The notes under the pieces are model-generated. The model had not been told where the DNA came from and searched no databases. It saw only the letters and a list, made by a program, of their open reading frames with translations. From assembly GCA_048550535.1 (NCBI GenBank), contig JBLYYN010000008.1:1-5351 (forward strand): a DNA stretch of 5,351 nt. The letters are read 5' to 3'. The position numbers and the translations under genes are program-made. Below are positions 4,471 through 5,351 of the stretch, in pieces; position 1 is the stretch's first letter; every line of letters begins with the position of its first letter. Origin of the DNA: CBDULX01 sp048550535. Lineage in GTDB: Bacteria; Pseudomonadota; Gammaproteobacteria; SZUA-229.

Positions 4471-5298
4471 CTATTCCTCAACTAATTGCTCAACAGTATA
4501 GCCACCAGATTCAGTAGCCAGTTGTTTAACCAGTAGAGGTAATATTTCACGCATTTGATCGGCTAAAACCCAGGGCGGATTAATGGCCAGTATGCCGCTG
4601 CCGGTCATGCCATGCTGCTGGGTATCGGCTTCCCTGGTTAATTCAAATCTCCAGACATCACGAACACCGCTGTTGCAGATGTTTTTAATCATCTTTTCCA
4701 CCCGGTTTCGATCCACCACTGGGTACCACAATAAAAATTGGGCGGTGGACATTCTTTTATATGCCTGCTTGATAGCATCCACCACCAGTTGGTAGTCAGA
4801 TTTGACTTCATAGGATGGGTCTATTAATACCAGTGCGCGTTTCTGGGGTGTGGGTAGCAGGGCTTTAAGTGCCTGGTAACCATCGCTCATCTCTGCTATT
4901 ACTCGTCGGTCTTTTTTAAACAGCTGTTGCAGTGGCGGGAAGTCGCTGCTGTGCATTTCAAACAGGCGTAATTTGTCCTGATCGCGTAGTATTTGGGCGG
5001 CTAATAGTGGAGAGCCAGGATAGTGCTGTTGAACCAGCAAGGGCTGGATGATTTTCCGGTAGCCATCGACTGATACCGGTAGACGAGAAAAATCCAGTGC
5101 CTTGATCCCGGATTTATGCTCACCGGTTTTCTTTGCCAGTTTGCTATCCAGCGTATAGCGTCCGGCACCGGAATGTGTGTCTATATATAAAATGGGAGCG
5201 GGTTTTTGAATCAGGTATTCCAGGGTTTTACACAGTACCAGGTGTTTGAGTACATCTGCGAAATTGCCAGCGTGGAAAGCATGACGGTAACTAAGCAT
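4471..5298 (-). CDS. rlmJ: 23S rRNA (adenine2030-N6)-methyltransferase RlmJ
   Basis: RlmJ methylates N6 of A2030 in 23S rRNA using S-adenosylmethionine. The 275-aa product (E. coli about 280) matches the family throughout: N-terminal MLSYRHAFHAGNFADVLKH (residues 1-19), the SAM-binding segment DTHSGAGRY (40-48), YPGSPLLA (93-100), LFEMHSSDFP (112-121), the catalytic region LVLIDPSYE (156-164), LLWYPVV (189-195) and GMTGSGILAINPPW (230-243). The catalytic tetrapeptide is DPSY, where I recall DPPY in E. coli, which is the usual N6-adenine methyltransferase form. The start at 5298 follows from homology at Met1; an in-frame stop lies upstream and no good Shine-Dalgarno is visible. The gene is monocistronic and convergent with cmoM, with the repeat block between them. 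Confidence 0.96.
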   Translation of the reverse strand: MLSYRHAFHAGNFADVLKHLVLCKTLEYLIQKPAPILYIDTHSGAGRYTLDSKLAKKTGEHKSGIKALDFSRLPVSVDGYRKIIQPLLVQQHYPGSPLLAAQILRDQDKLRLFEMHSSDFPPLQQLFKKDRRVIAEMSDGYQALKALLPTPQKRALVLIDPSYEVKSDYQLVVDAIKQAYKRMSTAQFLLWYPVVDRNRVEKMIKNICNSGVRDVWRFELTREADTQQHGMTGSGILAINPPWVLADQMREILPLLVKQLATESGGYTVEQLVEE

Positions 5299-5319
5299 GC
5301 GCTGTGGGCTCGAATGAGT

Positions 5320-5347
5320 ATGAATTATTCATCGACACAGTATATCA
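5320..5347 (-). promoter_or_regulatory. Candidate extended -10 promoter of rlmJ with palindrome at the start site
   Basis: On the minus strand TGATATACT (5347-5339) is an extended -10 element, with TATACT matching five of six consensus positions. The -35 would lie outside the window. Transcription would begin near 5332, about 34 nt before the ATG. The perfect palindrome ATGAAT-T-ATTCAT (5320-5332) starts right there and could be an operator or a leader hairpin. Confidence 0.4.
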
Positions 5348-5351
5348 GGGA

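Noticed and set aside
4583..4795. Rightward 70-codon open frame
   Set aside because: It is antisense to the conserved C-terminal half of RlmJ.

Overview
The window looks like chromosomal DNA of a gammaproteobacterium. Two of its genes, cmoM (tRNA wobble-uridine methyltransferase) and rlmJ (23S rRNA m6A2030 methyltransferase), closely match my recollection of the E. coli proteins, and msrA and cysC match in the same way. Base composition is moderate and the intergenic spaces are long, AT-rich and full of repeats. I cannot place it more precisely than class.

Layout: (1) 1-93, the first 31 codons of a leftward gene that runs off the window. (2) 94-412, a divergent intergenic region with repeat motifs and consensus -10 boxes. 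(3) 413-1042 (+), msrA, lacking the last recycling cysteine of the E. coli enzyme. (4) 1043-1679, a 637-nt gene-poor stretch with several inverted repeats, ending in a palindrome and candidate promoter in front of cysC. (5) 1680-2354 (+), cysC, without cysD/cysN next to it. (6) 2364-2468, fifteen in-phase 7-bp repeat units whose polarity flips in the middle. (7) 2487-2795 (-), a Dabb-domain protein, convergent with cysC. (8) 2921-3706 (+), cmoM, divergent from the Dabb gene; its stop codon lies inside a 10-bp tandem repeat. (9) 3752-4424, a gene-free block of hairpins containing two diverged copies of one repeat element in convergent orientation. (10) 4471-5298 (-), rlmJ, with a candidate extended -10 promoter at the right edge.

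The genes are mostly single transcription units rather than one operon. Loose themes are sulfur metabolism and oxidative repair (msrA, cysC) and RNA methylation (cmoM, rlmJ), but nothing shows that they are co-regulated.

The most unusual part is 3752-4424. Two copies of a ~220-nt element face each other between cmoM and rlmJ. Each begins with a GC hairpin plus a T-rich tract next to the 3' end of the adjacent gene. They share conserved blocks, and at one matching position they carry stems of different sequence that both pair perfectly. One copy also carries a 128-nt hairpin-rich insertion exactly at the apex of a conserved stem. This suggests a modular structured repeat, not a coding gene.
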